Shown here: piece after piece, positions 16,195 through 25,159 of the stretch
Layout of the letters: each line of letters begins with the position of its first letter
Position numbering within the stretch: the stretch's first letter is position 1
Assembly: GCF_024757985.1 (NCBI RefSeq)
Contig: NZ_CP103289.1
Span: 3,782,001 to 3,846,000, forward strand
Reading direction: 5' to 3'
Source: Cellulomonas sp. NS3
GTDB lineage: Bacteria; Actinomycetota; Actinomycetes; Actinomycetales; Cellulomonadaceae
Length of the DNA stretch: 64,000 bases
Notes under the pieces: generated by a model
Seen by the model: only the letters and a program-made list of their open reading frames with translations
What the model was told of the DNA's origin: nothing
Database searches by the model: none
Made by a program: the position numbers and the translations under genes

Positions 16195-17064
16195 ATGCGG
16201 CTGACCAAGCGGTGGCGGGTGCAGCGGATGACGGCCTCGGGCCTGGTGCACGAGCGTGCGGACGAGCTCGCAGGGGAGGAGCCGCTCGAGGTCCGCATCC
16301 ACGGCACCCCGTTCACGATCACGATGCGCACACCCGGCAACGACGTCGACCTCGTCGCCGGCTTCCTCGTCTCCGAGGGGGTGGTCCGCGCCGAGAGGGA
16401 CATCGCGACGATCAGCCACCGCGGAGGCATCGGTGCCACGGGGGAACGGGACTACAACGTCGTGGACGTCCGCCTCGCCGCCGGCGTCGACCTCCCCGAC
16501 ACCTCCCTGCAGCGGCACGTGTACACGTCGAGCAGCTGCGGCGTGTGCGGCACCGCCTCGATCGAGGCCGTGCACAAGGTGAGCGCGTTCGACGTGGCCG
16601 GCGACGGGGCCACCGTGCGGCTGGACCATCTCCTGGCCCTCCCGGAGCGGCTGCGGGCGCAGCAGGCGGTGTTCGGCCGGACCGGTGGGGTGCACGCTGC
16701 GGCGTTGTTCGTCCCGGTCGGCGGCCCCACCGCCCAGTCGGAACCCCGGCTCGCCTGCGTGCGGGAGGACGTCGGCCGGCACAACGCCGTGGACAAGGTG
16801 GTCGGGTGGGCCCTCCGAGACGGCCTGCTCCCCCTGCGCGGCGCCGTTCTCCAGGTGTCGGGACGGGCGTCGTTCGAGCTGGTCCAGAAGGCCGCGATGG
16901 CCGGTGTCCCCGTCCTCTCGGCGGTCTCGGCGCCCTCAGCGCTCGCGGTCGAGCTCGCCGAGGAGCTCGGGCTCACCGTCGTGGCCTTCAACCGCGGCGA
17001 GACGCTCAACGCGTACACGCACACGTATCGCCTCCAGGCTGCTCCGACGCCTCCGGGACTCTGA
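16195..17064 (+). CDS. fdhD: Formate dehydrogenase accessory sulfurtransferase FdhD
   Basis: A 289-residue protein. The sulfur-carrying motif SSCGVCGTAS holds Cys115 and Cys118; further conserved stretches are FGRTGGVHAA, REDVGRHNAVDK and SGRASFELVQKA. FdhD moves sulfur from a cysteine desulfurase onto the Mo/W cofactor, making formate dehydrogenases active. Lies divergently from the FdhF-like gene across 78 bases, so the enzyme and its maturation factor share a regulatory region. ATG at 16195 is preceded by GAGAGGG; the longer open frame upstream covers the divergent gene and is rejected. Confidence 0.96.
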   Translation: MRLTKRWRVQRMTASGLVHERADELAGEEPLEVRIHGTPFTITMRTPGNDVDLVAGFLVSEGVVRAERDIATISHRGGIGATGERDYNVVDVRLAAGVDLPDTSLQRHVYTSSSCGVCGTASIEAVHKVSAFDVAGDGATVRLDHLLALPERLRAQQAVFGRTGGVHAAALFVPVGGPTAQSEPRLACVREDVGRHNAVDKVVGWALRDGLLPLRGAVLQVSGRASFELVQKAAMAGVPVLSAVSAPSALAVELAEELGLTVVAFNRGETLNAYTHTYRLQAAPTPPGL

Positions 17065-17159
17065 CGGCGGCGCCTCGGGGAGCCGTCGCCCGGTGCCGGG
17101 ATCGGCGCGGGCGCACCTCCCGACGACCGTGCGAGATCCGTCCGGCGCGAGCCGCCGGC

Positions 17160-18926
17160 TCAGCGCACGGCCACCGCAGGCCCGGCCGCGGGCGTCCCGC
17201 TCCTGAGGTAGGCCGGCCAGCTCGCGTGCACGGTGATGTCGTCGCCGGCGGCGGCGGCGTCGAGGGCGCACCCGAAGCCGACGACCCACGTGCCGTCGTC
17301 GAGCTCGACGGGTCCGAGGAGCATCGGTGCGGGGAGCGTCGCGAGGAGGCGACCGAGGCCGGCGACGGACACGAGCCACGCCTCGCCGGTGATCGACGCA
17401 CCCTCCCCCGGTCCGGCGCGCACGAGCCCGGGCTTCGGGGGGTGCGTCGCGAGCGCCGCCAGCCGGTAGGCGTCGGACGTCGCGACGGTGCGGACGAAGC
17501 GCGCGCCGAGCGCGTCGAGCTGACCGTTGAGCGGCTGGCCGCGTAGGTGCGCGCCGAACACCGCGACCTCGACGCCGGTGTCGACGAGCGGCGCGACCGG
17601 TGCGGGCTCGTCGTCCGCCGCGCCGCCCTGGACGATGAGCATGCGCCCGGCGAGGTCGAGCGCGAGCTGGTCGTCGAAGGCACGGGAGAGCACGGTGACC
17701 CCGAACGGTCCGCCGTCGGCCTCGCCCGCGGGGACCGCCACCGCGGCCAGGTCCAGGAGGTTGACGAAGTTCGTGTACGTGCCGAGGCGACGGTTGATGG
17801 CTACGGGGTCGGCCTGCACCGCGGCGATCGTGGGGTGCTCGGTCGTCGTGGGCAGGAGCAGCAGGTCGGCGCCGGCGAGCGTGCCGAGCGCGTCGGCGCG
17901 CGCCCGGTCGAGGGCCTCCCGGTCCTGCACGTACGCGGCGGCGGTCACGTCACGCCCGCCGAGCACGATGCCCGCGACCACCGGGTCGACGCCCGCGTCG
18001 CCGGCCGCGTGCGCGTGCGCGAGGAACTCGCCGACGGCGGCGTACCGCTCGGCGACGATCGCGCCGTCGTACAGCAGCCGCGCGGCCTCGAGCATGGGCG
18101 AGACGTCGACCTCCACGACCCGCGCGCCGGTGCGCCCGACGGCATCCACCGCGTCCGCGAACGCCGCGCGCCAGCCCGGCGACAGCGGTGCGAGGTCGGC
18201 CGCGCGCGGGACCGCCACCACGGGGTCGGGCCGCAGCCCGAGCCGGACGTCGGGTGGCCACACGCGGCCGGTGGGGTCGGCGGCGTCGGGCCCGGTCATG
18301 AGGCGCGTGGCGAGCACACCCAGGTCGAGGTCGCGCGTGAACGTGGTCACGACGTCGTAGGACCGGCACGCGGGCACCACGCCGGAGGTCGGCACGAGCC
18401 CGAGCGTCGTCTTGATCCCGACGATCCCGTGGAACGCCGCGGGCACCCGCCCCGAGCCGGCCGTGTCCGTGCCGATGCCGACGTCCGCGATGCCGAGCGC
18501 GACGGCGACCGCCGACCCGGAGCTCGACCCGCCCGACACCCGCTCGGGCAGCGTCGCGTGCCGGACCGCGCCGTACGGCGAGCGGGTCCCGACCAGCCCG
18601 GTCGCGAACTGGTCGAGGTTCGTCTTGCCCAGCACGACGGCGCCCGCGTCGACGAGCCGCTGGACGGCCGGCGCGGTGCGCGTCGCGGGCATGACGCCGT
18701 AGGTCGGGCAGCCCGCGGTCGTCGGGAGGCCCGCGACGTCGACGTTGTCCTTGACCGCGAGGGTCGTCCCGGCGAGCGGGAGGTCCTCGCCCGCGGCGGC
18801 CCGGGCGTCGACGTCGGCCGCTGCCGCGAGCGCCTGGGTCTCGGGCTGCAGCGCGATCCACACCTCGGGCCGGTCGACCTCCGCGATCCGGCGGTACGCC
18901 GCACGGACCCGCTCGACGGCGCTCAT
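17160..18926 (-). CDS. atzF: Allophanate hydrolase
   Basis: Second step of ATP-dependent urea breakdown: allophanate plus water to ammonia and CO2. The 588-residue protein has an amidase-signature domain with Lys59 (LAVKDNVD), Ser134 (SGGSSSGS) and Ser158 (GTDTAGSGR) as the Ser-cisSer-Lys triad, then the small C-terminal AtzF domain from about residue 470. Length is typical of bacterial allophanate hydrolases. Its start overlaps the urea carboxylase stop by 4 bases, so the two enzymes are made together. The 95 bases between it and fdhD hold no clear terminator. Confidence 0.96.
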   Translation of the reverse strand: MSAVERVRAAYRRIAEVDRPEVWIALQPETQALAAAADVDARAAAGEDLPLAGTTLAVKDNVDVAGLPTTAGCPTYGVMPATRTAPAVQRLVDAGAVVLGKTNLDQFATGLVGTRSPYGAVRHATLPERVSGGSSSGSAVAVALGIADVGIGTDTAGSGRVPAAFHGIVGIKTTLGLVPTSGVVPACRSYDVVTTFTRDLDLGVLATRLMTGPDAADPTGRVWPPDVRLGLRPDPVVAVPRAADLAPLSPGWRAAFADAVDAVGRTGARVVEVDVSPMLEAARLLYDGAIVAERYAAVGEFLAHAHAAGDAGVDPVVAGIVLGGRDVTAAAYVQDREALDRARADALGTLAGADLLLLPTTTEHPTIAAVQADPVAINRRLGTYTNFVNLLDLAAVAVPAGEADGGPFGVTVLSRAFDDQLALDLAGRMLIVQGGAADDEPAPVAPLVDTGVEVAVFGAHLRGQPLNGQLDALGARFVRTVATSDAYRLAALATHPPKPGLVRAGPGEGASITGEAWLVSVAGLGRLLATLPAPMLLGPVELDDGTWVVGFGCALDAAAAGDDITVHASWPAYLRSGTPAAGPAVAVR

Positions 18927-21900
18927 GCCCCCACCTCCACGACGACGAGCGGCGCCCCCGGCGCCACGTGCTGACCCGGTTCGACGAGCACCTGCCGGAC
19001 GCGTCCGTCCGCCGGGGCGTCGACCGCGAGCTCGAGCTTCATGGCCTCGAGCGCGACGAGCGGGTCGCCCGCGCGGACCTGCTCGCCCTCACGCACCTCG
19101 ACGCGCCACACGCTCCCCACCATGGGCGCCTCGACGAGCACGCAGCTCGCCGGGACCTCGAACCCGGGGCCGCCTGCCGCCCCGCCCGGTGCGTGCGCCC
19201 CTCCGGCCTCGTCCGCGGGCTCCTCGACCGCGAACTCCCCCGCGGCCTCCCACGCGGCGCGCTCGGCGGCGAACGCCTCGGCCTGCCGGGACTGGAACGC
19301 GGCGATGGCGTCGTGCTCGGACGCCAGCATCGCGAGGTGCTCGGCGTAGGAGAACGTGCCGTGCTCGACCTCGACGTCCAGGCGCCCGGCGGCGAACGCG
19401 GCGCGCTGCTCGACCAGCTCCTCCGCGCTCACCGGGTGCCACACGATGCGGTCGAAGAACCGCAGCAGCCACGGGGTGCCCGGCTCGAAGACCCCGCGCT
19501 GGCGGTGGCCGGACCAGATCGGCACGGTCCGCCCGACCAGCTGGTAGCCGCCCGGGGAGTCCATGCCGTAGACGCACAGGTACGTGCCGCCGAGCCCGAC
19601 GGTGTCCGCCGCGGTCCACGTGCGCGCCGGGTTGTACTTGGTGGTCATGAGCCGGTGCCGCGGGTCGAGCGGCACGGCGAGCGGCGCCCCGAGGTACACG
19701 TCGCCGAGCCCGAGCACGAGGTACTCCGCGTCGAACATCGTCCGGTGCACGTCGTCCGTGGAGTCGAGCCCGTTGACGCGGCGGATGAACTCGATGTTCG
19801 AGGGCAGCCACGGTGCCTCGGCGCGGACCCCCGCGGCGTAGCGGGACGTGGCCTCGGCGATGCAGGGGTCGTCGAAGGACATCGGGAGGTGGATGCGCCG
19901 GCTGGGGACGACGAGGTCCGCCGTGGGCGGCAGCGTCGCCTCGAGCTCGGCCAGCACGGCGACGAGCGCGCGCACGCCGAGCACGTCCGGGTCGACGTGC
20001 ACGTGCAGGCTCCGCACGCCGGGCGTGAGGTCGACCACCCCGGCCAGGCCGGCGTCGATGCGCGCCCGGAGCGCCTCGCCGAGCGCGTGCACGCGCAGCC
20101 GCAGCCCGAGGTCGAGCGTCATGGGGCCGTACTCGACGAGCACGTTGTCGTCGGCTCCGCGCAGGTAGACGACCTCGGGTCGGGCCAGCGGGTCGGGCGG
20201 GTCGCCGGGGATGCGGTGCAGCACGCCGTCGTCGCCGTCGGGCCCGGTCGCCCCGCCCACCCGGTCGAGCCCGCGCAGCGCGTCGGACCCCCGCAGCGCG
20301 TCCGCGGTCGCCTCGGGCACGGGGACGAGCCGCACGGTGTCGCCGGGGCGGATCTGGCCCATCTTCCAGCGGTGCCCCGCGACGACGGTGACCGGGCACG
20401 CGAAGCCGCCGAGGCTCGGCCCGTCGGGCCCGAGGAGGATCGGGGTGTCGCCGCTGACGTTGAGCGCACCGACCGAGTACGGGTTGTCGTGGAGGTTCGA
20501 CGGGTGCAGCCCGGCCTCGCCGCCGTCGGGTCGCGCCCACTGCGGCTTGGGCCCGGTGAGCCGGATGCCGGTGCGGTTCGCGTGCGTCTGCACCTGCCAC
20601 GTCGCGGCGTAGAGCATCGCCATGTCCTCGGGCGTGAAGTACGACGGTGCGGGCTGCGGGCCCTCCTGCACCGCGACGTGCCACTCGTGCACGAGCTCGG
20701 GCCGCAGGTCCTCGGCGACGGCCGCCGCGGCCGGCGCGTCGTCGGCCACGGCTGCCGGGACCAGCACGTCACCGACGACGAGCGCGCGCCCGGTGTACCC
20801 GCCGAACCCTCCGAGCGAGAACGTCGACGCCGACCCGAGGTAGAGCGGCACGTCCAGCCCGCCGCGCAGCAGCACGTGCGTGCGCAGGCCCGCGTCGTGC
20901 GGCGCCCCGACGTCGAGCACCGCGCCCGCCGGCACGGTCACCGGCTCCCACTGCGGGACGGGCTCGCCGTCGACCGTGACCGGCGCCGGGGCACCCGTCA
21001 CGCACACGACCGCCTCGTGGCTGAACCGCAGGCGCGGGCCGACGAGCGTGCACTCGAGCCCGGGCGCGCCCTCGGGGTTGCCGAGCGCGCGGTTGCCGAG
21101 CCGGAACGACAGGTCGTCCATCGGGCCCGACGGCGAGATGCCGACGTCCCAGTGCCCGAGCCGCCCGGGCCAGTCCTGCACCGTGGTCATGACCCCGCCG
21201 CGCAGCACCTCGACGTGCGGCTCGTCGTCCGTGACGCCCGCCAGCGTGGCGGTCGTGTGGGTGGCCGCCACGACCTCGGGGACGGCGACGGCGGCCCGCA
21301 GCAGCGGCAGGTTCGTCTGGACGCCCGTCACGCGGGTCCCGGCGAGCGCGTCGGTCGCCGCCGCGAGCGCCGAGGCCCGGTCGGCGCCGTGCACGACCAC
21401 CTTCGCGAGCATCGGGTCGTAGTGGGTCGTGACCTCCTGGCCGGTCTCGGCCCACGCGTCGACGCGCACGCCCTCGGGGTACCGGACGTCGGTGAGCAGC
21501 CCGGCGCTGGGCCGGTAGTCGTGCCGCGGGTCCTCGGCGTACACGCGCGCCTCGACGGCGTGCCCGCGCAGCCCCGGGCCGGTCACGGGCAGCGCCGCGA
21601 GCTCGTCGCTGAAGTCGGGGTCGCCCTGGGCGAGCCGCAGCATCCACGCGACGAGGTCGACGCCGGTGACCTCCTCGGTCACGGGGTGCTCGACCTGCAG
21701 GCGCGTGTTGACCTCGAGGAACGACACCTCGCCGCGGTCGACGTCGTGCACGTACTCGACGGTGCCGGCCGAGCGGTATGCGACCGACGCGGTGAGGGCG
21801 CGCGCCGAGGTCTGCATGCGCTCGCGCACGTCGTCGGGCAGGTTCGGGGCCGGGGCCTCCTCGAGCACCTTCTGGTTCCGGCGCTGGAGCGAGCAGTCGC

Positions 21901-22576
21901 GGTCGCCGAGGCTCACGACGCGTCCGTCGCCGTCGCCGAAGACCTGGACCTCGAGGTGCCGGGCCCGCGCGACGAACCGTTCGAGGAAGACCCCGGCGCT
22001 GCCGAAGTTCGCCGCCGCGATGCGCTGCACCTTCTCGTACGCGCCCGCGAGCTCGGTCGCGTCGGCGCACGCCTGCATGCCGATCCCGCCGCCGCCGCCC
22101 ACGGCCTTGAGCATCACGGGGTACCCGACGGCGTCGGCCGCGGCGAGCGCGTCGGGGAGGGACTCGAGCAGCCCGCTGCCGGGCACGAGCGGGACCCCGG
22201 CCGCCTCGGCCGCGACGCGCGCCCGGTGCTTGTCGCCGAAGACGTGCAGGTGCGCGGGGGTCGGGCCGACGAACGCGAGCCCGGCGGCCTCGACCTCGGC
22301 GGCGAAGACCTCGTTCTCGGAGAGGAACCCGTACCCGGGGTGGATCGCGCCGGCGCCGGTCGTCATAGCGGCGTCGAGCACGAGCTCGGAGCGGAGGTAG
22401 CTCTCCGCGGCGGGGGCGGGCCCGAGGCGCACGGCGACGTCGGCCATCCGGACGTGGGGCGCCGCAGCGTCGGCGTCGGAGTGGACGGCGACGGTCTTCA
22501 GCCCGAGGCCCTTCGCGGTCCGCAGGATGCGGCAGGCGATCTCGCCTCGGTTGGCGACGAGCAACGTCTCGAACAC
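18923..22576 (-). CDS. uca: Urea carboxylase (biotin-dependent)
   Basis: Carboxylates urea to allophanate using ATP and bicarbonate. Domains in order: biotin carboxylase (about 1-450; LLVANRGEIACRIL, GGGGGIGM, EVNTRLQVEHPVTE), the KipA/AHS2 and KipI/AHS1 carboxyltransferase halves (about 460-1000), a urea-carboxylase-specific region with TTKYNPARTW, and a C-terminal biotinyl domain with biotin Lys in EAMKLE. GTG at 22576 is chosen because GGGAG lies just ahead and the protein then begins MFETLLVANRG as relatives do; GTG at 22588 would add four residues. Related guanidine carboxylases exist, but no DUF1989 partner is present and a urea-type ABC transporter is adjacent, favouring urea. Confidence 0.95.
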   Translation of the reverse strand: MFETLLVANRGEIACRILRTAKGLGLKTVAVHSDADAAAPHVRMADVAVRLGPAPAAESYLRSELVLDAAMTTGAGAIHPGYGFLSENEVFAAEVEAAGLAFVGPTPAHLHVFGDKHRARVAAEAAGVPLVPGSGLLESLPDALAAADAVGYPVMLKAVGGGGGIGMQACADATELAGAYEKVQRIAAANFGSAGVFLERFVARARHLEVQVFGDGDGRVVSLGDRDCSLQRRNQKVLEEAPAPNLPDDVRERMQTSARALTASVAYRSAGTVEYVHDVDRGEVSFLEVNTRLQVEHPVTEEVTGVDLVAWMLRLAQGDPDFSDELAALPVTGPGLRGHAVEARVYAEDPRHDYRPSAGLLTDVRYPEGVRVDAWAETGQEVTTHYDPMLAKVVVHGADRASALAAATDALAGTRVTGVQTNLPLLRAAVAVPEVVAATHTTATLAGVTDDEPHVEVLRGGVMTTVQDWPGRLGHWDVGISPSGPMDDLSFRLGNRALGNPEGAPGLECTLVGPRLRFSHEAVVCVTGAPAPVTVDGEPVPQWEPVTVPAGAVLDVGAPHDAGLRTHVLLRGGLDVPLYLGSASTFSLGGFGGYTGRALVVGDVLVPAAVADDAPAAAAVAEDLRPELVHEWHVAVQEGPQPAPSYFTPEDMAMLYAATWQVQTHANRTGIRLTGPKPQWARPDGGEAGLHPSNLHDNPYSVGALNVSGDTPILLGPDGPSLGGFACPVTVVAGHRWKMGQIRPGDTVRLVPVPEATADALRGSDALRGLDRVGGATGPDGDDGVLHRIPGDPPDPLARPEVVYLRGADDNVLVEYGPMTLDLGLRLRVHALGEALRARIDAGLAGVVDLTPGVRSLHVHVDPDVLGVRALVAVLAELEATLPPTADLVVPSRRIHLPMSFDDPCIAEATSRYAAGVRAEAPWLPSNIEFIRRVNGLDSTDDVHRTMFDAEYLVLGLGDVYLGAPLAVPLDPRHRLMTTKYNPARTWTAADTVGLGGTYLCVYGMDSPGGYQLVGRTVPIWSGHRQRGVFEPGTPWLLRFFDRIVWHPVSAEELVEQRAAFAAGRLDVEVEHGTFSYAEHLAMLASEHDAIAAFQSRQAEAFAAERAAWEAAGEFAVEEPADEAGGAHAPGGAAGGPGFEVPASCVLVEAPMVGSVWRVEVREGEQVRAGDPLVALEAMKLELAVDAPADGRVRQVLVEPGQHVAPGAPLVVVEVGA

Positions 22577-22681
22577 GGGGGCTCCCACGGCGTGAGGGGC
22601 GGCGGTCGGACGGCGGGCCGCCGCTCCGCCGCCGAGCCGTCCGGCCCGGGTCGTCGTGGCGCTCCACCGCCGGATGCGGAG

Positions 22682-22763
22682 GTGTATACACGTCCGTATC
22701 CGCCCTCGAACCGTAGGGAGTCGGTGTTTCCCGCAGCGGGTGCGGGCGTAAACGCTGAGTTAC
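22682..22763 (-). promoter_or_regulatory. uca-atzF promoter: GlnR-like box, -10 and GntR-type palindrome
   Basis: Reading on the minus strand: a GTAAC-N6-TTTAC box (22748-22763, AC-N9-AC spacing as in GlnR sites), GAAACACC (22723-22730), a -10 TACGGT (22710-22715) and a perfect 10-bp palindrome GTGTATACAC (22682-22691) just after the expected transcript start. The same order and near-equal spacing recur before urtA. Leader length to the start codon is about 125 bases. Confidence 0.65.
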
Positions 22764-22810
22764 GCGAGCGGCCCGGGTCGGTGCCGGCCGGCGCGGGCGG
22801 GCGACGCGCG

Positions 22811-23527
22811 TCAGCCCGCGAGCGCCATCCGCGTCATCGCGCTCGTCGCCCGCTCCATGACGACCTCGAGCGACTCCCCCACGTGCTTGTGCAGCGCGGT
22901 CAGCGCCGCCGCGAGGTCGCGCGCGAGCACGAGGTCGAGGATCTCGATGTGCTCGTCGATCGTCGTGACGATGCGCCCGGTCTCGACGAAGTCGTGCATG
23001 CGGACCGCGCGGATCTTCTGGTTGACGGTCACGAGCGCGTCGGTGAGCTGCGCGTTGCCCGAGGAGCGGGACAGCGCGAGGTGGAAGCCCTCGTCGAGCA
23101 GCACGAACGCCGGGTCCGGCTCGGGCGGGGTGTCGCGGAGCTCCTGCCAGCGGGTCAGCTCGGCCCGGACCTGGTCCTCGTCGTGGCGCACGCCCGGGTT
23201 CTCGATGGCACGGGCGATGCCGCGCAGCTCGAGCGTGATGCGCAGCTCGTACAGGTTGCGCAGGTCCTCGAGGCTCGGGACGACGACCGCGTAGCCGTAG
23301 TCGGTGCGCTCGACGAGCCCGTCGGACAGCAGCCGGGACAGCGCCTCGCGGACCGGCGTGCGCGAGACCTCGAACGCCTTGCCGAGCTTGGGCTCCGTGA
23401 GGCGCTCGCGCGGGGACACACGGCCGTTGAGGATGTCGTCGCGCAGGCGCTCGTAGACGACGTCGCGCAGCGACCGTGACGTGCCCGCCGACCCCGGCGC
23501 GGTGCCCGCGTCCACCTCAGCGCTCAT
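22811..23527 (-). CDS. GntR-family transcriptional regulator, FCD (FadR) subfamily
   Basis: A 238-residue regulator: N-terminal winged HTH (LRDVVYERLRDDIL, SRTPVREALSRL) and an all-helical FCD ligand domain with the metal-site His pattern (FHLALSRSSGN, HEIL, KHVGESL). Placed between the urea transporter and urea carboxylase genes, it is the natural local regulator; the TGTATACA palindromes at both promoters fit the GntR/FCD operator type. ATG at 23527 is chosen because TACGCT lies 8 bases ahead (leaderless); GTG at 23533 with GGAGGG upstream is the alternative. Confidence 0.92.
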   Translation of the reverse strand: MSAEVDAGTAPGSAGTSRSLRDVVYERLRDDILNGRVSPRERLTEPKLGKAFEVSRTPVREALSRLLSDGLVERTDYGYAVVVPSLEDLRNLYELRITLELRGIARAIENPGVRHDEDQVRAELTRWQELRDTPPEPDPAFVLLDEGFHLALSRSSGNAQLTDALVTVNQKIRAVRMHDFVETGRIVTTIDEHIEILDLVLARDLAAALTALHKHVGESLEVVMERATSAMTRMALAG

Positions 23528-23642
23528 ACCCACGGAGCGTATCCCTCCGGCTGCGGCCGCCGGCGCGGGCCGGGCCGGCCCTCCGCCCGGAGCCCGGGCC
23601 TCGGGCGCGGCCGGACCGTCCGCCGCACCCCGGCGCGCGCCG

Positions 23643-24338
23643 TCAGAGGGCCATCGCGGCACGGACCTGCGCCTCGTGCTCGACCCCGCCCGCGCCCGAC
23701 GCGACGACCCGCCCGGACTCGAGCACCGCGTAGTGCGACGCCGCCCCGAGCGCGAACCCGACGTGCTGCTCGACGAGCAGCACCGCGAGCCCGCCCGCGG
23801 CGGTGAGCGCGAGGATCGCGTCCTCGATCTCCGCGACGACCGACGGCTGGATGCCCTCGGTCGGCTCGTCGAGCACGAGGACCCTCGGGCCGGTGATCAG
23901 CGCCCGGGCGATCGCGAGCTGCTGACGCTGACCGCCCGAGAGCAGCCCGGCGCGGCGCCCGAGCAGCCCGCGCAGCGCCGGGAACAGGTCCAGCGCCTCG
24001 TCGGTGCGCCGCGACCCCGCGGAGCCCTGCCCGTCGGCGACGAGCTGGAGGTTCTCCCGCGCGGTGAGCTGCCCGAAGGACTGCTGACCCTGCGGCACGT
24101 ACGCGAGCCCGCGCCGGACCCGCTCGTGCGGCCGCAGCCGGGTGATGTCCTCGCCCGCGAGCCGGACCGTCCCCGACCGGACCTTGAGCAGGCCGACCGC
24201 CGCGCGCAGCAGCGTCGTCTTGCCCGCGCCGTTGTGGCCCATCACGGCGGCGATCGCGCCGTCCGGCACCCGCACGTCGACGCCGTGGACGACCGACGTG
24301 CGCCCGTACCCGACGTGCACGCCCTCGAGCTCGAGCAT
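23643..24338 (-). CDS. urtE: Urea ABC transporter ATP-binding subunit UrtE
   Basis: A 231-residue LivF-type ATPase with Walker A GHNGAGKTT, Q-loop PQGQQSFGQLT, signature LSGGQRQQLAIARAL and Walker B VLVLDEPTEGIQPS. EPTEGIQPS is characteristic of UrtE/LivF. It pairs with UrtD to drive urea import. The ATG overlaps the urtD stop by one base (TGATG). Last gene of urtABCDE; GntR follows in the same direction 115 bases on. Confidence 0.95.
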   Translation of the reverse strand: MLELEGVHVGYGRTSVVHGVDVRVPDGAIAAVMGHNGAGKTTLLRAAVGLLKVRSGTVRLAGEDITRLRPHERVRRGLAYVPQGQQSFGQLTARENLQLVADGQGSAGSRRTDEALDLFPALRGLLGRRAGLLSGGQRQQLAIARALITGPRVLVLDEPTEGIQPSVVAEIEDAILALTAAGGLAVLLVEQHVGFALGAASHYAVLESGRVVASGAGGVEHEAQVRAAMAL

Positions 24339-25159
24339 CACCGCTCCTTCCGTCCGCTGCCCAGGTACACCTCGACGACGCGCGGGTCCGCCTGAACCTG
24401 CGCGACCGTCCCCTCGCTCAGCACGCGGCCCTGGTGCAGCACCGTGACCGACGACGCGAACGAGCGCAGGAACTCCATGTCGTGCTCGACGACGACGACC
24501 GTGCGCTGCGCCCCGATCCGCTGCAGCAGGAGCCCGGTCTGCTCGCGCTCGGCGTGGCTCATCCCGGCGACGGGCTCGTCGAGCAGCAGCAGCCGGGAGT
24601 CCTGCACCAGGAGCATCCCGATCTCGAGCCACTGCTTCTGCCCGTGCGCGAGCACGCCCGCGGGCGCGTCCCGGAGCGCGGTCAGGCCGACGGTCTCGAG
24701 CGCCTGCTCGACGACCTCGGGCACAGCGGACCGGCGCCGCAGCAGCATCCGAGCCCGGCGCCGGGAGCCCCCCGCGATGTCGAGGTTCTGCAGCACGCTC
24801 AGCTCGTCGAACACGCTCGCGGTCTGGAACGTGCGCCCGACGCCGGCCCGGGCGACCCGGTGCGACGCCCTGCCGAGCAGCTCGACGCCGCCGAACCGCA
24901 CCGACCCGGTCGCCGGCGCCAGGCCGGTGATCGCGTCGACGATCGTGGTCTTGCCCGCGCCGTTGGGGCCGATGAGGAAGCGCAGGTCGCCCTGGGTGAC
25001 CGTGAGGTCGACCTCGTCGACGGCGACGAAGCCGTCGAACTCGACCCGCAGGCCGCGGACCTCGAGGTAGTCGTGCCGGAACCGGTCGTCGGGCCCGGCG
25101 AGCACCTGCTCGAGCGCGTCGGGGTCGAGCACCTGCTCCGGCTGGGGGTTGTCGGTCAT
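24338..25159 (-). CDS. urtD: Urea ABC transporter ATP-binding subunit UrtD
   Basis: A 273-residue LivG-type ATPase. Walker A GPNGAGKTT, VGRTFQTASVFDELSV Q-loop region, the modified signature LAHGQKQWLEIGMLL and Walker B LLLLDEPVAGMSHAE are the UrtD pattern; UrtD proteins carry HGQKQW in place of the usual LSGGQ. About 25 N-terminal residues precede the fold. The ATG at 25159 overlaps the urtC stop by 4 bases. Forms the second half of the ATPase dimer with UrtE. Confidence 0.95.
   Translation of the reverse strand: MTDNPQPEQVLDPDALEQVLAGPDDRFRHDYLEVRGLRVEFDGFVAVDEVDLTVTQGDLRFLIGPNGAGKTTIVDAITGLAPATGSVRFGGVELLGRASHRVARAGVGRTFQTASVFDELSVLQNLDIAGGSRRRARMLLRRRSAVPEVVEQALETVGLTALRDAPAGVLAHGQKQWLEIGMLLVQDSRLLLLDEPVAGMSHAEREQTGLLLQRIGAQRTVVVVEHDMEFLRSFASSVTVLHQGRVLSEGTVAQVQADPRVVEVYLGSGRKER

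Noticed and set aside
22577-22810. Guanidine (ykkC-type) riboswitch before the carboxylase
   Set aside because: I could not find the conserved ykkC core, the carboxyguanidine deiminase partners are absent, and the transporter is of the urea type.
18968-23479. 1503-codon open frame on the plus strand
   Set aside because: Antisense to uca and atzF. Its product is Arg/Gly/Val-rich without domains, a normal shadow in very GC-rich DNA.
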